Positions 10,561-18,935 of a stretch of 35,043 nt of DNA are shown one piece after another. The number at the start of each line of letters is the position of its first letter. Positions within the stretch are counted from its first letter, which is position 1. The notes beneath the pieces are model-generated. The model did no database searches. It saw only the letters and a program-made list of their open reading frames with translations, and was not told the origin of the DNA. Both the position numbers and the translations under genes were made by a program. Origin of the DNA: Rhodobacteraceae bacterium HLUCCA09 (GTDB lineage: Bacteria; Pseudomonadota; Alphaproteobacteria; Rhodobacterales; Rhodobacteraceae); the NCBI GenBank assembly GCA_001314685.1, contig LJNT01000164.1:1-35043 (forward strand), written 5' to 3'.

Positions 10561-10960
10561 CTCACAAATATCAGGGTAGCGCGGCGCGGCCCTTCAGCAA
10601 GGCGCGTCCGATCGCATCTGCTCGACGAGAGGGGAAGCGGGCCGGCCTTGCCTGTCCGGAAAGCGGCGAGGGCGCCGCGGCCGTGCCACCGCGGGGCGCG
10701 CGAGTGCTCGTTCGCGCCAAACGCCCGCTCTCGAGTCGAAGGGGCCCGGCTGCCACGCGCACCGTTCTGCCTGCGGCCGCCCCGTCAACGCATGCCCTGC
10801 CCAGGGGGATGCATGGGTGACGTCGTGTGCCCACGGGTCGGCACGCGGGAGGGCCGCGCCTGCCTCGCACGGGGGTGGGCGCCCGCATGCGCCCTCGCGG
10901 GGCACGGGCGCCGCGCCTTCCGCTCCACCCGGCGCGTTCAGTCTCTCACCGGGGGCGCCC

Positions 10961-12106
10961 TCACATCGCGGCGAGGAACAGGGCGCGCGTGGTCTCGGCC
11001 GTCATCGGCACCGGATTGCCGCCGACGCTGGGGTCTTCCAGCGCCATCGCCGTCAGCTCGTCCACCCGGCCGGCATCGACACCCATCGCGGCGAGGCCAT
11101 CGGGCATGGCGAAGAGCGTGTTCAGCTCGCGCACCCGCGCGGCGAAGCCCTCGAACCCGCCCGGAATGCCGAGATAGGCCGCCGCCTGCGCCAGCTTGCC
11201 CTCGACCGCCGGCCGGTTGAAGGCGAGAACGGCGGGCATCACCACCGCGTTGGTCGTGCCGTGATGGGTGTCGAACACCGCACCGACCGGGTGCGAGAGC
11301 GCGTGGATCGCGCCCAGCCCCTTCTGGAAGGCGACCGCGCCCATCGCCGCCGCGGCCATCATCTGCCCCCGCGCCTCGATATCCGAGCCATCGGCGTAGG
11401 CGCGCGGCAAATATTCGTTGACGAGCCGCAGCCCCTCGAGCGCGATGCCGTGGCTCATCGGGTGGAAATGCGGCGAGCAATACGCCTCGAGACAATGGGC
11501 AAAGGCATCCATCCCAGTGCCGGCGGTGATCCATCGGGGCATGCCCACGGTCAGCTCGGGGTCGGCGATGACCACACCGGGCAGCACGCGCGGGTGAAAG
11601 ATGATCTTTTTCACGTGCGTCTCGGAATTGGTGATGACGCTCGCGCGCCCCACCTCCGAGCCGGTGCCGGCGGTCGTGGGCACGGCGACGATGGGGGCGA
11701 TGCCGGCGGGGTCGGCCCGCGTCCACCAGTCGCCGATATCCTCGAAATCCCAAAGCGGTCGGGTCTGACCCGCCATGAAGGCGACCATCTTGCCGAGGTC
11801 GAGACCCGAGCCGCCGCCGAAGGCCACCACCCCGTCATGTCCGCCCTCGCGGTAGACCGTCAGCCCCGCCTCGAGGTTCGCCTCTGTCGGGTTCGCGTCG
11901 ACCTCGGCGAAGATCGCGCGGCCTAGGCCGGCGGCGTCGAGGATGTCGCGCGCGCGGGCGGTGATCTCGAGCGCCGCAAGCCCGCGGTCGGTGACCAGCA
12001 GGGGCCGGGCGATGCCCGCCTCGGCACAGGCGGCGGGCAACTCGGCCAAGCGCCCCGCGCCGAAGCGGATCGCCGTGGGGTAGGACCAGTTGGCCGTCAG
12101 GATCAT
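10961..12106 (-). CDS. Iron-containing alcohol dehydrogenase
   Basis: A 381-residue group III (FucO/EutG-like) alcohol dehydrogenase. The NAD-binding GGGSGLDLGK lies at 97-106 and PTTAGTGSEVGR near 143-154. By the family pattern, the metal ligands are Asp200, His204 (GMDAFAHCLEAY), His268 and His282 (GAIHALSHPVG, DTHHGTTNA). It interconverts an alcohol and an aldehyde with NAD(H). It is the last gene of the operon, and its ATG overlaps the aldehyde dehydrogenase stop by four bases. In context it probably oxidises the alcohol group of a gamma-glutamylated amino alcohol made by the glutamine-synthetase-like enzyme, handing the aldehyde to the adjacent dehydrogenase. That substrate is inference; the enzyme class is clear. 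Confidence 0.93.
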   Translation of the reverse strand: MILTANWSYPTAIRFGAGRLAELPAACAEAGIARPLLVTDRGLAALEITARARDILDAAGLGRAIFAEVDANPTEANLEAGLTVYREGGHDGVVAFGGGSGLDLGKMVAFMAGQTRPLWDFEDIGDWWTRADPAGIAPIVAVPTTAGTGSEVGRASVITNSETHVKKIIFHPRVLPGVVIADPELTVGMPRWITAGTGMDAFAHCLEAYCSPHFHPMSHGIALEGLRLVNEYLPRAYADGSDIEARGQMMAAAAMGAVAFQKGLGAIHALSHPVGAVFDTHHGTTNAVVMPAVLAFNRPAVEGKLAQAAAYLGIPGGFEGFAARVRELNTLFAMPDGLAAMGVDAGRVDELTAMALEDPSVGGNPVPMTAETTRALFLAAM

Positions 12107-13491
12107 CCCTTGACCTTTCTTAGATGGTAGGAGCGCGGGCGCGTCACCGCGTGGTAGCCCAAGACCGACATCGCGCCGCCCCGCCCGGTATCCTTGCAGC
12201 CCGTCCAGCACACCGCCGGGTCGACGTAGTCGGCCCGGTTGAGAAAGACGGTGCCGGTCTCGATCCTGCGGCCCAGCGCCAGCGCACGCTCGGGGTCGGC
12301 CGTCCAGAACGAGGCGGTCAGGCCGTAGTCGCTGTCGTTCATCAGCGCGAGCGCCTCGTCGTCGCCCTCGACCGGCATGATGCCGACGACGGGGCCGAAG
12401 CTCTCTTCCCGCATCACGCGCATCGAGTGGTCGACGCCCACCAGAACCTGCGGCATCAGGTAGGCACCGCCGTCGTCCTGCGGGAAGTTCTGCCGCTCGA
12501 TCAGGGGCGTGGCGCCGGCTGCCACCGCCGCTTCCGTCTGCTCGCGCACGGTGGCCGCGAAGCGGGCATGGGCCATCGGCCCCAGCGTCGTCTCCTCGTC
12601 CAGCGGGTTGCCGAGCCTGAGCTTGTTGACGAAGTCCACCGCCCGTTCCACGAAATTGTCGTAGTGGCGCCTGTGGACGTAGATGCGCTCGATCCCGCAG
12701 CAGCACTGGCCCGAATTGAACATCGCGCCGTCCATCAGCACGTCGACCGCCCAGTCGAGGTCGGCATCCTCCATGACATAGCCCGGATCCTTGCCGCCGA
12801 GCTCCAGCCCCGTGGCGGTGAAGGTGCCCGCGGCGGCGCGCTCGATGGCGCGCCCCCCCGCGACCGAGCCGGTGAAGTTGACGAAGTCGAAGGCACGGGC
12901 GGCGATCAGCCGCTCGGTGCCCGCGTGGTCGAGCACGACGGTCTGGAACACGTCCTCGGGCACGCCGCCCTTGTGCAGCGCCTCGGCGATGCGCTCGCCC
13001 GCCAGCAGGGTCTGGCTCGCGTGCTTGAGCACCACCGAGTTGCCCGCGATCAGCGCGGGCACGATGGTGTTGAGGGCGGTCAGGTAGGGGTAGTTCCACG
13101 GCGCGATGACAAAGACGACGCCCTGCGGCGCGCGCTCGATCCGCCGCTCGAAGCCGTCGGAGCTTTCGGCGATCATCGGCGCCAGCGCCTCTTCGGCGAT
13201 GCCGGCCATGTAGTCGGCCCGCTCGTCGATGCCGCCGAACTCGCCGCCGAAGCGCACCGGTCGGCCCATCTGCCAGGCGAGCTCTTCCACGATGGCCTCG
13301 CGCGCGTCCTTCAGCGCGGCGACGCCCGCGCGCACCTTCTCGACCCGTTCGCCGAGCGGCAGGGCAGCCCATGCGCCCTGCGCCGCCCTGGCCCGCGCCA
13401 CGGCGTCGTCGGCCGCCTCGGGCGCGAGCGCCGGACGCTCTGCATAGACCCGCCCGTCGACGGGCGAGACGCACTGGATCATTCTGGTCAT
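12103..13491 (-). CDS. NAD(P)-dependent aldehyde dehydrogenase
   Basis: A 462-residue aldehyde dehydrogenase superfamily protein. APWNYPY (Asn133) belongs to the oxyanion site, LELGGKDPGYV carries Glu230, and NSGQCCCGIERIYVH carries the catalytic Cys, best placed at Cys264. The C-terminal SFGPVVGIMPV motif is also present. It would oxidise an aldehyde to its acid in the cytosol. The ATG at 13491 has GGGAGA about 7 bases upstream, and the gene lies 17 bases after the glutamine-synthetase-like gene and overlaps the alcohol dehydrogenase by four bases. The pair therefore probably performs consecutive alcohol-to-acid oxidation. The triple Cys at the active site is unusual to the eye but keeps the expected catalytic position. 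Confidence 0.93.
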   Translation of the reverse strand: MTRMIQCVSPVDGRVYAERPALAPEAADDAVARARAAQGAWAALPLGERVEKVRAGVAALKDAREAIVEELAWQMGRPVRFGGEFGGIDERADYMAGIAEEALAPMIAESSDGFERRIERAPQGVVFVIAPWNYPYLTALNTIVPALIAGNSVVLKHASQTLLAGERIAEALHKGGVPEDVFQTVVLDHAGTERLIAARAFDFVNFTGSVAGGRAIERAAAGTFTATGLELGGKDPGYVMEDADLDWAVDVLMDGAMFNSGQCCCGIERIYVHRRHYDNFVERAVDFVNKLRLGNPLDEETTLGPMAHARFAATVREQTEAAVAAGATPLIERQNFPQDDGGAYLMPQVLVGVDHSMRVMREESFGPVVGIMPVEGDDEALALMNDSDYGLTASFWTADPERALALGRRIETGTVFLNRADYVDPAVCWTGCKDTGRGGAMSVLGYHAVTRPRSYHLRKVKG

Positions 13492-13508
13492 CGGTATCTC
13501 CCGGTGGG

Positions 13509-14873
13509 TCAGGCCCGCTCGAAGCCGCGCTTCACGTCCCAGTCGGTGACGACTCGGTCGGCCTCGGATATCTCCCAAAGTGCCGCGCGATGGTAGTGGT
13601 CGATCACCGCGTCGCCCATGGCACGGCGCAGCATGTCGGAGCCCGCCATCGCCTCGGCCGCGTCGCGGAGCGTCCGGGGCACCTCGCGGGCGTCTTGCGC
13701 CTGGTACATGTCGCCAGACAGCTCCGGCTCGAGCTCTAGGCTCCGCTCGATGCCGTCGAGGCCCGCGGCGAGCTGGCCCGCGACGGCGAGATAGGGGTTG
13801 AGGTCGGCACCGCCCACGCGGCACTCGACGCGCACGGCCTTCGTGCCCTCCCCGCAGACGCGGTAGCCCGCGGTGCGGTTGTCGGTCGACCAGACGGACT
13901 TGGTCGGCGCGAACAGACCCTCGGTGAACCGCTTGTAGGAATTGACATAAGGCGCGAGGAAACAGGTCGTCGCCGCGGCGTGCTCCAACAGGCCCGCGAG
14001 GTAGGATCTCATCGTGGCCGACATGCCGTGCGGCGCGTCCGGGTCGAAGAACGCGGGCGTTCCCCCCTGCCACAGCGACTGGTGGACGTGCGCCGACGAT
14101 CCCGCCCGGTCGGTCGCGTATTTCGCCATGAAGGTGCAGGCGCGGCCGTGGGCATTGGCGATCTCCTTCACGCCCGTCTTGACGATGGCGTGCATGTCGG
14201 CGGTGTCGAGCGCATCGGAATAGCGCACGTTGATCTCTTCCTGCCCCGCCTCGGCCTCGCCCTTGGAATTCTCCACCGGGATGCCCGCGCCGTAGAGGCC
14301 GTTGCGGATGGCCCGCATCACGGTTTCTTCCTTGGTCGTGCCCATGATCGCGTAGTCGAGATTGTAGCGCCCGAGCGTCTGCAGCTCGCGGTATCCCTCG
14401 TCCCACAGCGCGTCGAAGCTCTTCTCGAACAGGAAGAACTCGAGCTCGGTGGCGAACATCGCGTCGAAGCCCATCTCGCGCGCCCGCGCCACCTGCCGCT
14501 TGAGCACGGCGCGGGGGGCGTGGGGCACCTCGGAGTGGGTGTGGTGGTCGAGCACGTCGCACATCACCATCGCCGTTCCCGGCAGCCAGGGCACCCGGCG
14601 CAGCGTGGCGAGGTCGGGCTTGTGCACATAGTCGCCGTAGCCCCGCTCCCAGCTCGACGCGGCATAGCCTGGCACCGTGACCATCTCGATATCGGTGGCC
14701 AGCAGGTAGTCGCAGCCATGCGTCTCGTCGTGGCCGCCATCGACGAAATGCGCAGCGTGGAAGCGCTTGCCCATCAGCCGCCCCTGCATGTCGGTGATGC
14801 AGGTCAGCACGGTGTCGATCTCGCCGGCGGCGACGGCGTCCTGGAGCGCCTCGAAGGTCAGGTTGGCGGGCAT
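13509..14873 (-). CDS. Glutamine-synthetase-like gamma-glutamyl-amine ligase
   Basis: A 454-residue member of the glutamine synthetase superfamily, of the type that joins glutamate to amines (PuuA-like) rather than the housekeeping GlnA, which is encoded at 29537. Metal and glutamate-site motifs are kept: ATELEFFLFE (Glu143, Glu145), GQEEINVRY (210-218), GSSAHVHQS (258-266) and ECRVGGADLNPYLA near the C-terminus. The Tyr of the adenylylation loop (DLYDLPP in GlnA) is absent, so it is probably not controlled by adenylylation. Neighbouring alcohol and aldehyde dehydrogenases and a TRAP importer point to gamma-glutamylation of an amino alcohol, with ethanolamine the leading candidate. No gamma-glutamyl hydrolase was found in the operon; it would have to be elsewhere. 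Confidence 0.88.
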   Translation of the reverse strand: MPANLTFEALQDAVAAGEIDTVLTCITDMQGRLMGKRFHAAHFVDGGHDETHGCDYLLATDIEMVTVPGYAASSWERGYGDYVHKPDLATLRRVPWLPGTAMVMCDVLDHHTHSEVPHAPRAVLKRQVARAREMGFDAMFATELEFFLFEKSFDALWDEGYRELQTLGRYNLDYAIMGTTKEETVMRAIRNGLYGAGIPVENSKGEAEAGQEEINVRYSDALDTADMHAIVKTGVKEIANAHGRACTFMAKYATDRAGSSAHVHQSLWQGGTPAFFDPDAPHGMSATMRSYLAGLLEHAAATTCFLAPYVNSYKRFTEGLFAPTKSVWSTDNRTAGYRVCGEGTKAVRVECRVGGADLNPYLAVAGQLAAGLDGIERSLELEPELSGDMYQAQDAREVPRTLRDAAEAMAGSDMLRRAMGDAVIDHYHRAALWEISEADRVVTDWDVKRGFERA

Positions 14874-14971
14874 GCTGGGGTCTTTCCGTCTCGCCGCGTC
14901 GCGCGGCCTCTGTCACGAGGAAGGGCGGAGCGCGCATGGCGCCCCGCCCCGTGCTTTGCCGGAGCCGAGGC

Positions 14972-16060
14972 TCAGCGGTAGGGGTAGCCGGCGGCCTCCT
15001 GCGCGGCGGCGTAGTCCTTGAAGATCTGCACCACGCGGCCGGCGCGATCCGACGAGGCAGCGATCTCGTCCCAGAACTCGGAGGCGTCGGAGACGACCTG
15101 CGCCCATTCCTCGGACGGGATCGAGGTCAGCTCCATCTTCTCGCCCTCGGTGCGCAGCTGCGCCTCGCCGCCCCAGTACCAGACGGCGCGGTAGTAGTGC
15201 GACTGGTCGATGGTGGAGCGGTAGAGTTGCTGCAGGTGGGGCGGCACGGCGTTCCAGCTCTCGGTGTTGGCGAAATAGCTGCCGAACCATGCGCCGGTGA
15301 CCGAGTTGGTCAGCGCGTAGTTGCACACGTCGGCCCAGCCGACCTCGTAGGCCTCGGTGAAGCCGCACCACGCCACGCCGTCGAGCTCGCCGGTGCGCAT
15401 CGCGACTTCCACGTCGTCCCACGGCACGGTGACCGGGATCAGGCCATAGCGGCTGAGGAACCGGCCCGCCGTCGGCACGCCGAACACGCGCAGGCCGCGC
15501 ATGTCTTCGAGCGAGCGGATCGGCTTGTCGACGGTAAAGACATGAAGTGGATCCCACGCGCCGGTCGAGAGCCAAGTGACGTTGTCGACCTCCGAGTAGG
15601 CCTCGTTCCAGATCTCGTCGAGGCCGTAATACATGAACATCGACGCCACATCGAGGCTGTAGCGCGTGGCGAAGGGGAAGTAGCCGCCGAACACGGAGAT
15701 ATCGACCGGCGAGGCCATCGTGGCCTCGTCGGACTGCACGGCGTCCAGCGTGCCGTTCTGCAGCGCGCGGAACAGCTCGCCCGTGGGCACGAGCTGGTCG
15801 GCGTAGTAGAGTTCGATCTCCATCTCGCCGTTGGCCGCGGCATTGAAGGCATCGATTTGCGGCTTGATCACGTGGGCGCCGAGCGGTGCGCCCGAATAGG
15901 TCTGCAGGCGCCAGCGGATCGGGGCCTGCGCCTTGACGATGGCGGGCGCGGCCAGCGTGCCGGCGGCGGCCGCGCCGGCGCCGAGGCCGGCCTTCTTCAG
16001 GAAGCTCCGCCGCGTGGCGAGGATGCGCTCGGAGGGGGATTTGGGCTTGGGGTCGGACAT
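14972..16060 (-). CDS. dctP: TRAP transporter substrate-binding protein (DctP family)
   Basis: A 362-residue periplasmic solute-binding protein. The N-terminus carries a Tat-type signal, TRRSFLKKAGLG (Arg17-Arg18), a hydrophobic Ala/Gly stretch and a probable cleavage after Ala44 (VKA-QA). Family text includes RWRLQTYSGAPLG, FRALQNGTLDAVQSDEA and the MRGLRVFGVP block, where a conserved Arg usually contacts a carboxylate. The ATG at 16060 is preferred to a GTG nine bases upstream, since AGGAG stands 8 bases before it. It delivers the substrate to DctQM, encoded just upstream. The protein looks like the TakP-type branch, but ligands in this family cannot be read from sequence. Operon context suggests an amino alcohol or related small molecule. 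Confidence 0.92.
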   Translation of the reverse strand: MSDPKPKSPSERILATRRSFLKKAGLGAGAAAAGTLAAPAIVKAQAPIRWRLQTYSGAPLGAHVIKPQIDAFNAAANGEMEIELYYADQLVPTGELFRALQNGTLDAVQSDEATMASPVDISVFGGYFPFATRYSLDVASMFMYYGLDEIWNEAYSEVDNVTWLSTGAWDPLHVFTVDKPIRSLEDMRGLRVFGVPTAGRFLSRYGLIPVTVPWDDVEVAMRTGELDGVAWCGFTEAYEVGWADVCNYALTNSVTGAWFGSYFANTESWNAVPPHLQQLYRSTIDQSHYYRAVWYWGGEAQLRTEGEKMELTSIPSEEWAQVVSDASEFWDEIAASSDRAGRVVQIFKDYAAAQEAAGYPYR

Positions 16061-16124
16061 GGCTGTCACTCCTCTGTTGACGGGGGCGGCCTCTTGGCGG
16101 GCCGTTCTGGGGTCGCTCGACGTC

Positions 16125-17460
16125 TCATCTCACGCTCACGGTCTCGGGCAGCCAGAGCGCGATCTGCGGAAACATCATCACCAGGGCGATCGTCGCCGCC
16201 ATCATCAGCACGAAGGGCCAGATCGACCTGTAGATGTCGAGCAGCCGGATCTCGGGCGGGGCGAGCGAGCGCATCAGGAACAGGTTGTAGCCGAAGGGCG
16301 GCGTGATGTAGGCGATCTGGCAAGTCATCGTGTAGAGGATGCCGAACCAGATCAGCGTGTTATCGAAGCCGAGGTCGAGCAGGCGCACCAGCGGCACGTA
16401 GAGCGGCGCGACGATCACCAGCATGGCGGTATCGTCGAGGAACATGCCCATCACGATGAAGCTGAGCTGCATCATGATGATCACCTGCCACGGCGTCAGC
16501 TCCCAGTTGTTGATGAACAGGTCCTCGATGGCGCGCACCGCGCCGAGGCCGTCGAACACCGCGCCGAAGGCGAGCGCGGCGAGGATCAGCCAGAGGAACA
16601 TGCACGAGATCGCCAGCGTCTTCCTCGCCGTCTCGTGCAGCAGGCGAAAGCTCATCCGCCCCTTGGCGATGGCGGCGAGCGTGGCGGCCGTGGCGCCGAC
16701 GGCCGCGCTTTCGACGAGGCTGGTGATCCCCATCACGAACAGGCCCGTCATGGTGAAGAAGATCAGGAACGGCAGGATGCCCGCGCGCAGGAGCTTGAGC
16801 TTCTCGCCCAGCGGCATGTTCAGGTCGGCGTCCGAGACGGTGGGGGCGAGATGGGGCTGGAGACGGCAGCGCACGTAGATGTAGATGCCGAACATCGTCG
16901 CCATCAGCAGACCGGGAAACACGCCCGCCAGCCAGAGCTGGCTGACCGGCTCGCGCGCGATCATGCCGTAGAGCACGAGCACCACCGAGGGCGGCACGAG
17001 GATGCCGAGCGACGAGCCGCCCTGCACGACCCCGGTGATCAGGATCTTGTCGTAGCCCCGGCGCAGCATCTCGGGCAGGGCGATGGTGGCGCCGATGGCC
17101 ATGCCGGCGACCGACAGCCCGTTCATCGCCGAGATGATGACCATGAGCAGGATCGTCCCGATGGCGAGCCCCCCCCGCCATGCGCCCGAACCAGACGTGC
17201 AGCATGCGGTAGAGGTCTTCGGCGATGCCCGATTCCGACAGGATGTAGCCCATGTAGATGAACAGCGGCAGCGTCAGCATCGGGAACCAGTTGAACAGCT
17301 TGAACGCCTGGCTGAACGGGATCTCGATGCCGCCCGTCCCGTAGAGGATCAGGACCATGCCGGACGCGACGAAGCCGATGGCGGCGAACACGCGCTGCCC
17401 GGTGAGCAGCAGCACCATCATCGAGGCGAACATCAGAAGCGCGGTCGCCTCGTTCGTCAC
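16125..17460 (-). CDS. dctM: TRAP transporter large permease subunit DctM, frameshifted
   Basis: The large TRAP permease subunit, an inner-membrane protein with many hydrophobic segments. The N-terminal part (GTG start at 17460, TNEATALLMFASMMVLLL) reads in one frame to RMAGG. The rest (GLAIGTILLMVIISAMNG onward) is in another frame. The switch falls in a run of eight G on the coding strand at 17169-17176; with seven G the reading frame is whole, 444 residues, a normal family length. The GTG is chosen because GGAGG stands 7 bases upstream and it overlaps the dctQ stop by four bases. No other lesion was seen, so a homopolymer sequencing error or a very recent slip is more likely than old decay. 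As written, the transporter would be non-functional. Confidence 0.88.
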
Positions 17461-17969
17461 GCGGGCGCCTCCTCGCGCAGGGTCGCCCAGTGCTTGAACA
17501 CCAGCGATATCGTCTGGAGCAGCATGAGCGCGATGCAGGCCACCATCAGCGACTTGATCGGGATCATCGAGGGGTTCCACATCGAGAACCGCCGCTCGCC
17601 CGTCTCGATGGCGTAGCCGAGCGACGAGATCGAGCCGAACAGCAGCACCGACAGGTAGAAGGCGAGGCAGACCATCGTGATCAGGTCCATCCGGGCCTTT
17701 CCGCGCCTCGACAGGCTCTCGTAGAAGAGGTCCATCCGCACGTGGCTGTCGTTCTTCAGCGTCATCGCCCCGCCCATGAAGTAGTAGGCGGTCAACGTGA
17801 ACTGCGCAGCCTCGATGGCCCAGTGCACGGGGATGTCGATCACGTTGCGGGTGACGGCGTCCATCAGCAGGATGCCGATCATCAGGAAGATCAGGTACAT
17901 CGCGACGATGCCGACATAATCGGACAACCGGTCGACCACCCGAACGTACGTCCTGATCGCCTGTGGCAT
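17457..17969 (-). CDS. dctQ: TRAP transporter small permease subunit DctQ
   Basis: A 170-residue membrane protein with four hydrophobic segments (about 20-40, 55-70, 95-115 and 135-155), as expected for DctQ. Family-typical text includes WAIEAAQFTLTAYYFMGGA and the GGAMTLKNDSHVRMDLFYE block, whose short His/Arg/Asp stretch is well conserved. It pairs with DctM to form the Na+-coupled TRAP permease that accepts substrate from DctP. The gene lies 16 bases after the DeoR regulator and overlaps dctM by four bases at a GTGA junction. The order Q-M-P is less common than P-Q-M but is seen in this family. Confidence 0.92.
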   Translation of the reverse strand: MPQAIRTYVRVVDRLSDYVGIVAMYLIFLMIGILLMDAVTRNVIDIPVHWAIEAAQFTLTAYYFMGGAMTLKNDSHVRMDLFYESLSRRGKARMDLITMVCLAFYLSVLLFGSISSLGYAIETGERRFSMWNPSMIPIKSLMVACIALMLLQTISLVFKHWATLREEAPA

Positions 17970-17985
17970 CCGCCCCGCCCGCCCT

Positions 17986-18780
17986 TCAGCACCTGACCTC
18001 GACGCGCGCGCGCCTCAGCGCGGCGGCGAGGCGCCCCTCTGGCTGTCGATCGGAGACCAGCACGTCGATCTCGTCAAGTCGGCAGACACGGAAGGCCGCG
18101 CGCCGCCCGTGCTTTTCGGCATGCGCCAGCACGATGACGTGGCGGGCGTGGCCGATCATGGCATGGGCGATCTGCGCCTCCTCGAAATCGGCGTCCATCG
18201 CGCCGGCCTCGGCGTCGATCGCGGCGACGCCGAGCACCGCGTGGTCGGCCTGGAAGCGGCCGATCTGCTCGATGGCCATTGGGCCGACCGTCTCGGCGTT
18301 GTCGGCCGACCACGCACCCCCCAGAACGAAGACGCGCGCCCCGCCCCCCGCCGATGTGCCCCCCGCCGATGTGCCGCCCGCCGCGCCCAGCCGCTGCGCG
18401 ATGCGGACCGAGTTGGTGATGACGGTCAGACGGTCGATCTGGGCCAGCTCCTCGGCGCAGGCGAGCGTGGTGGTGCCGGTGTCGAGAAAGATCGTGTCGC
18501 CGGGGGCGATTGCGGCGGCCAGCGTGCGGGCGATGGCGGCTTTCGCCCCGGCCTGCTCCATCCGCCGCTCCTCGAAGCTGCCCTCGGTGGCGAGCCGGAT
18601 GCGGCGTGCTCCGCCGCGCACCTTGTGCAGCGCACCGGTCGAGGCGAGGTCGTGCAGGTCGCGCCGGACCGTCTCGACCGACACCGCGAAGGTCTCGGCC
18701 AGCGCCTCGACCGAGGCGGCGCCGTCCCGCCGGACGATCTGGAGTATCCTGTCCTGTCTGTCCCGCGGTTTCACGCCCAC
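17986..18780 (-). CDS. DeoR/GlpR family transcriptional regulator
   Basis: A DeoR-family repressor of about 264 residues. The N-terminal winged helix includes SVEALAETFAVSVETVRRDL, ending in the classic TVRRDL recognition helix. The C-terminal sensor domain has LDTGTTTLACAEEL and the VLGVAAID region, used in the family to bind phosphorylated sugars or polyols. The start is a GTG, at 18780 or 18774; the ribosome site does not decide between them. A 15-bp tandem duplication (18343-18372) adds a TSAGG repeat inside the sensor domain. The gene heads the minus-strand TRAP operon and is divergent from the GlpA-like operon, so glycerol 3-phosphate or another phosphorylated product of that operon is a plausible inducer. 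This pairing is inference. Confidence 0.88.
   Translation of the reverse strand: MGVKPRDRQDRILQIVRRDGAASVEALAETFAVSVETVRRDLHDLASTGALHKVRGGARRIRLATEGSFEERRMEQAGAKAAIARTLAAAIAPGDTIFLDTGTTTLACAEELAQIDRLTVITNSVRIAQRLGAAGGTSAGGTSAGGGARVFVLGGAWSADNAETVGPMAIEQIGRFQADHAVLGVAAIDAEAGAMDADFEEAQIAHAMIGHARHVIVLAHAEKHGRRAAFRVCRLDEIDVLVSDRQPEGRLAAALRRARVEVRC
18343..18372 (+). repeat. In-frame 15-bp tandem duplication in the DeoR gene
   Basis: GCCCCCCGCCGATGT occurs twice in exact tandem (18343-18357 and 18358-18372), with a degenerate third unit after it. It keeps the reading frame and adds five residues on the coding strand. Confidence 0.85.
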
Positions 18781-18843
18781 CCCCTGCCGGCACCACGAAG
18801 CCCGGGCCGCATGCCCGTGTCAACGCCTTATCGGTTCTCGGAT

Positions 18844-18903
18844 TGCCCGTTTCGGCAGCTTTACCCCTCGAAATTTGACGGAACGGGCAGCGCGTGCCAT
18901 GTT
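18844..18903 (+). promoter_or_regulatory. Candidate divergent promoter/operator between DeoR operon and GlpA-like operon
   Basis: On the plus strand, TTGACG (18875-18880), 17 bases and CATGTT (18898-18903) form a plausible promoter 30 bases before the ATG at 18936. Two nested inverted repeats surround it: TGCCCGTT (18844-18851) with AACGGGCA (18882-18889), and TTTCG (18850-18854) with CGAAA (18869-18873). The outer right arm overlaps the -35 to -10 spacer, a typical place for repressor binding. The DeoR-family protein encoded to the left is the natural candidate. Towards the minus strand, TTGACA (18823-18818) is a good -35 but its -10 is poor. Confidence 0.5.
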
Positions 18904-18935
18904 TCGCCAAAGTCCGCCCAAAAGGAGACCGAGCC

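Noticed and set aside
7017-10820. A 1267-codon plus-strand open frame
   Set aside because: It lies antisense to the well-supported DUF444 and prkA genes and has no domain of its own.
10961-13474. An 837-codon minus-strand frame that appears to fuse another protein to the alcohol dehydrogenase
   Set aside because: Only the part from 12106 downwards is the alcohol dehydrogenase. The upstream part is the aldehyde dehydrogenase gene read in a wrong frame.
12103-14937. An apparent fusion upstream of the aldehyde dehydrogenase
   Set aside because: The extra N-terminal part is an out-of-frame reading of the glutamine-synthetase-like gene; the ATG at 13491 has a good ribosome site.
17457-17969. dctQ as a fusion with the regulator gene
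   Set aside because: Clear stop and start codons separate the two, with a 16-base gap.
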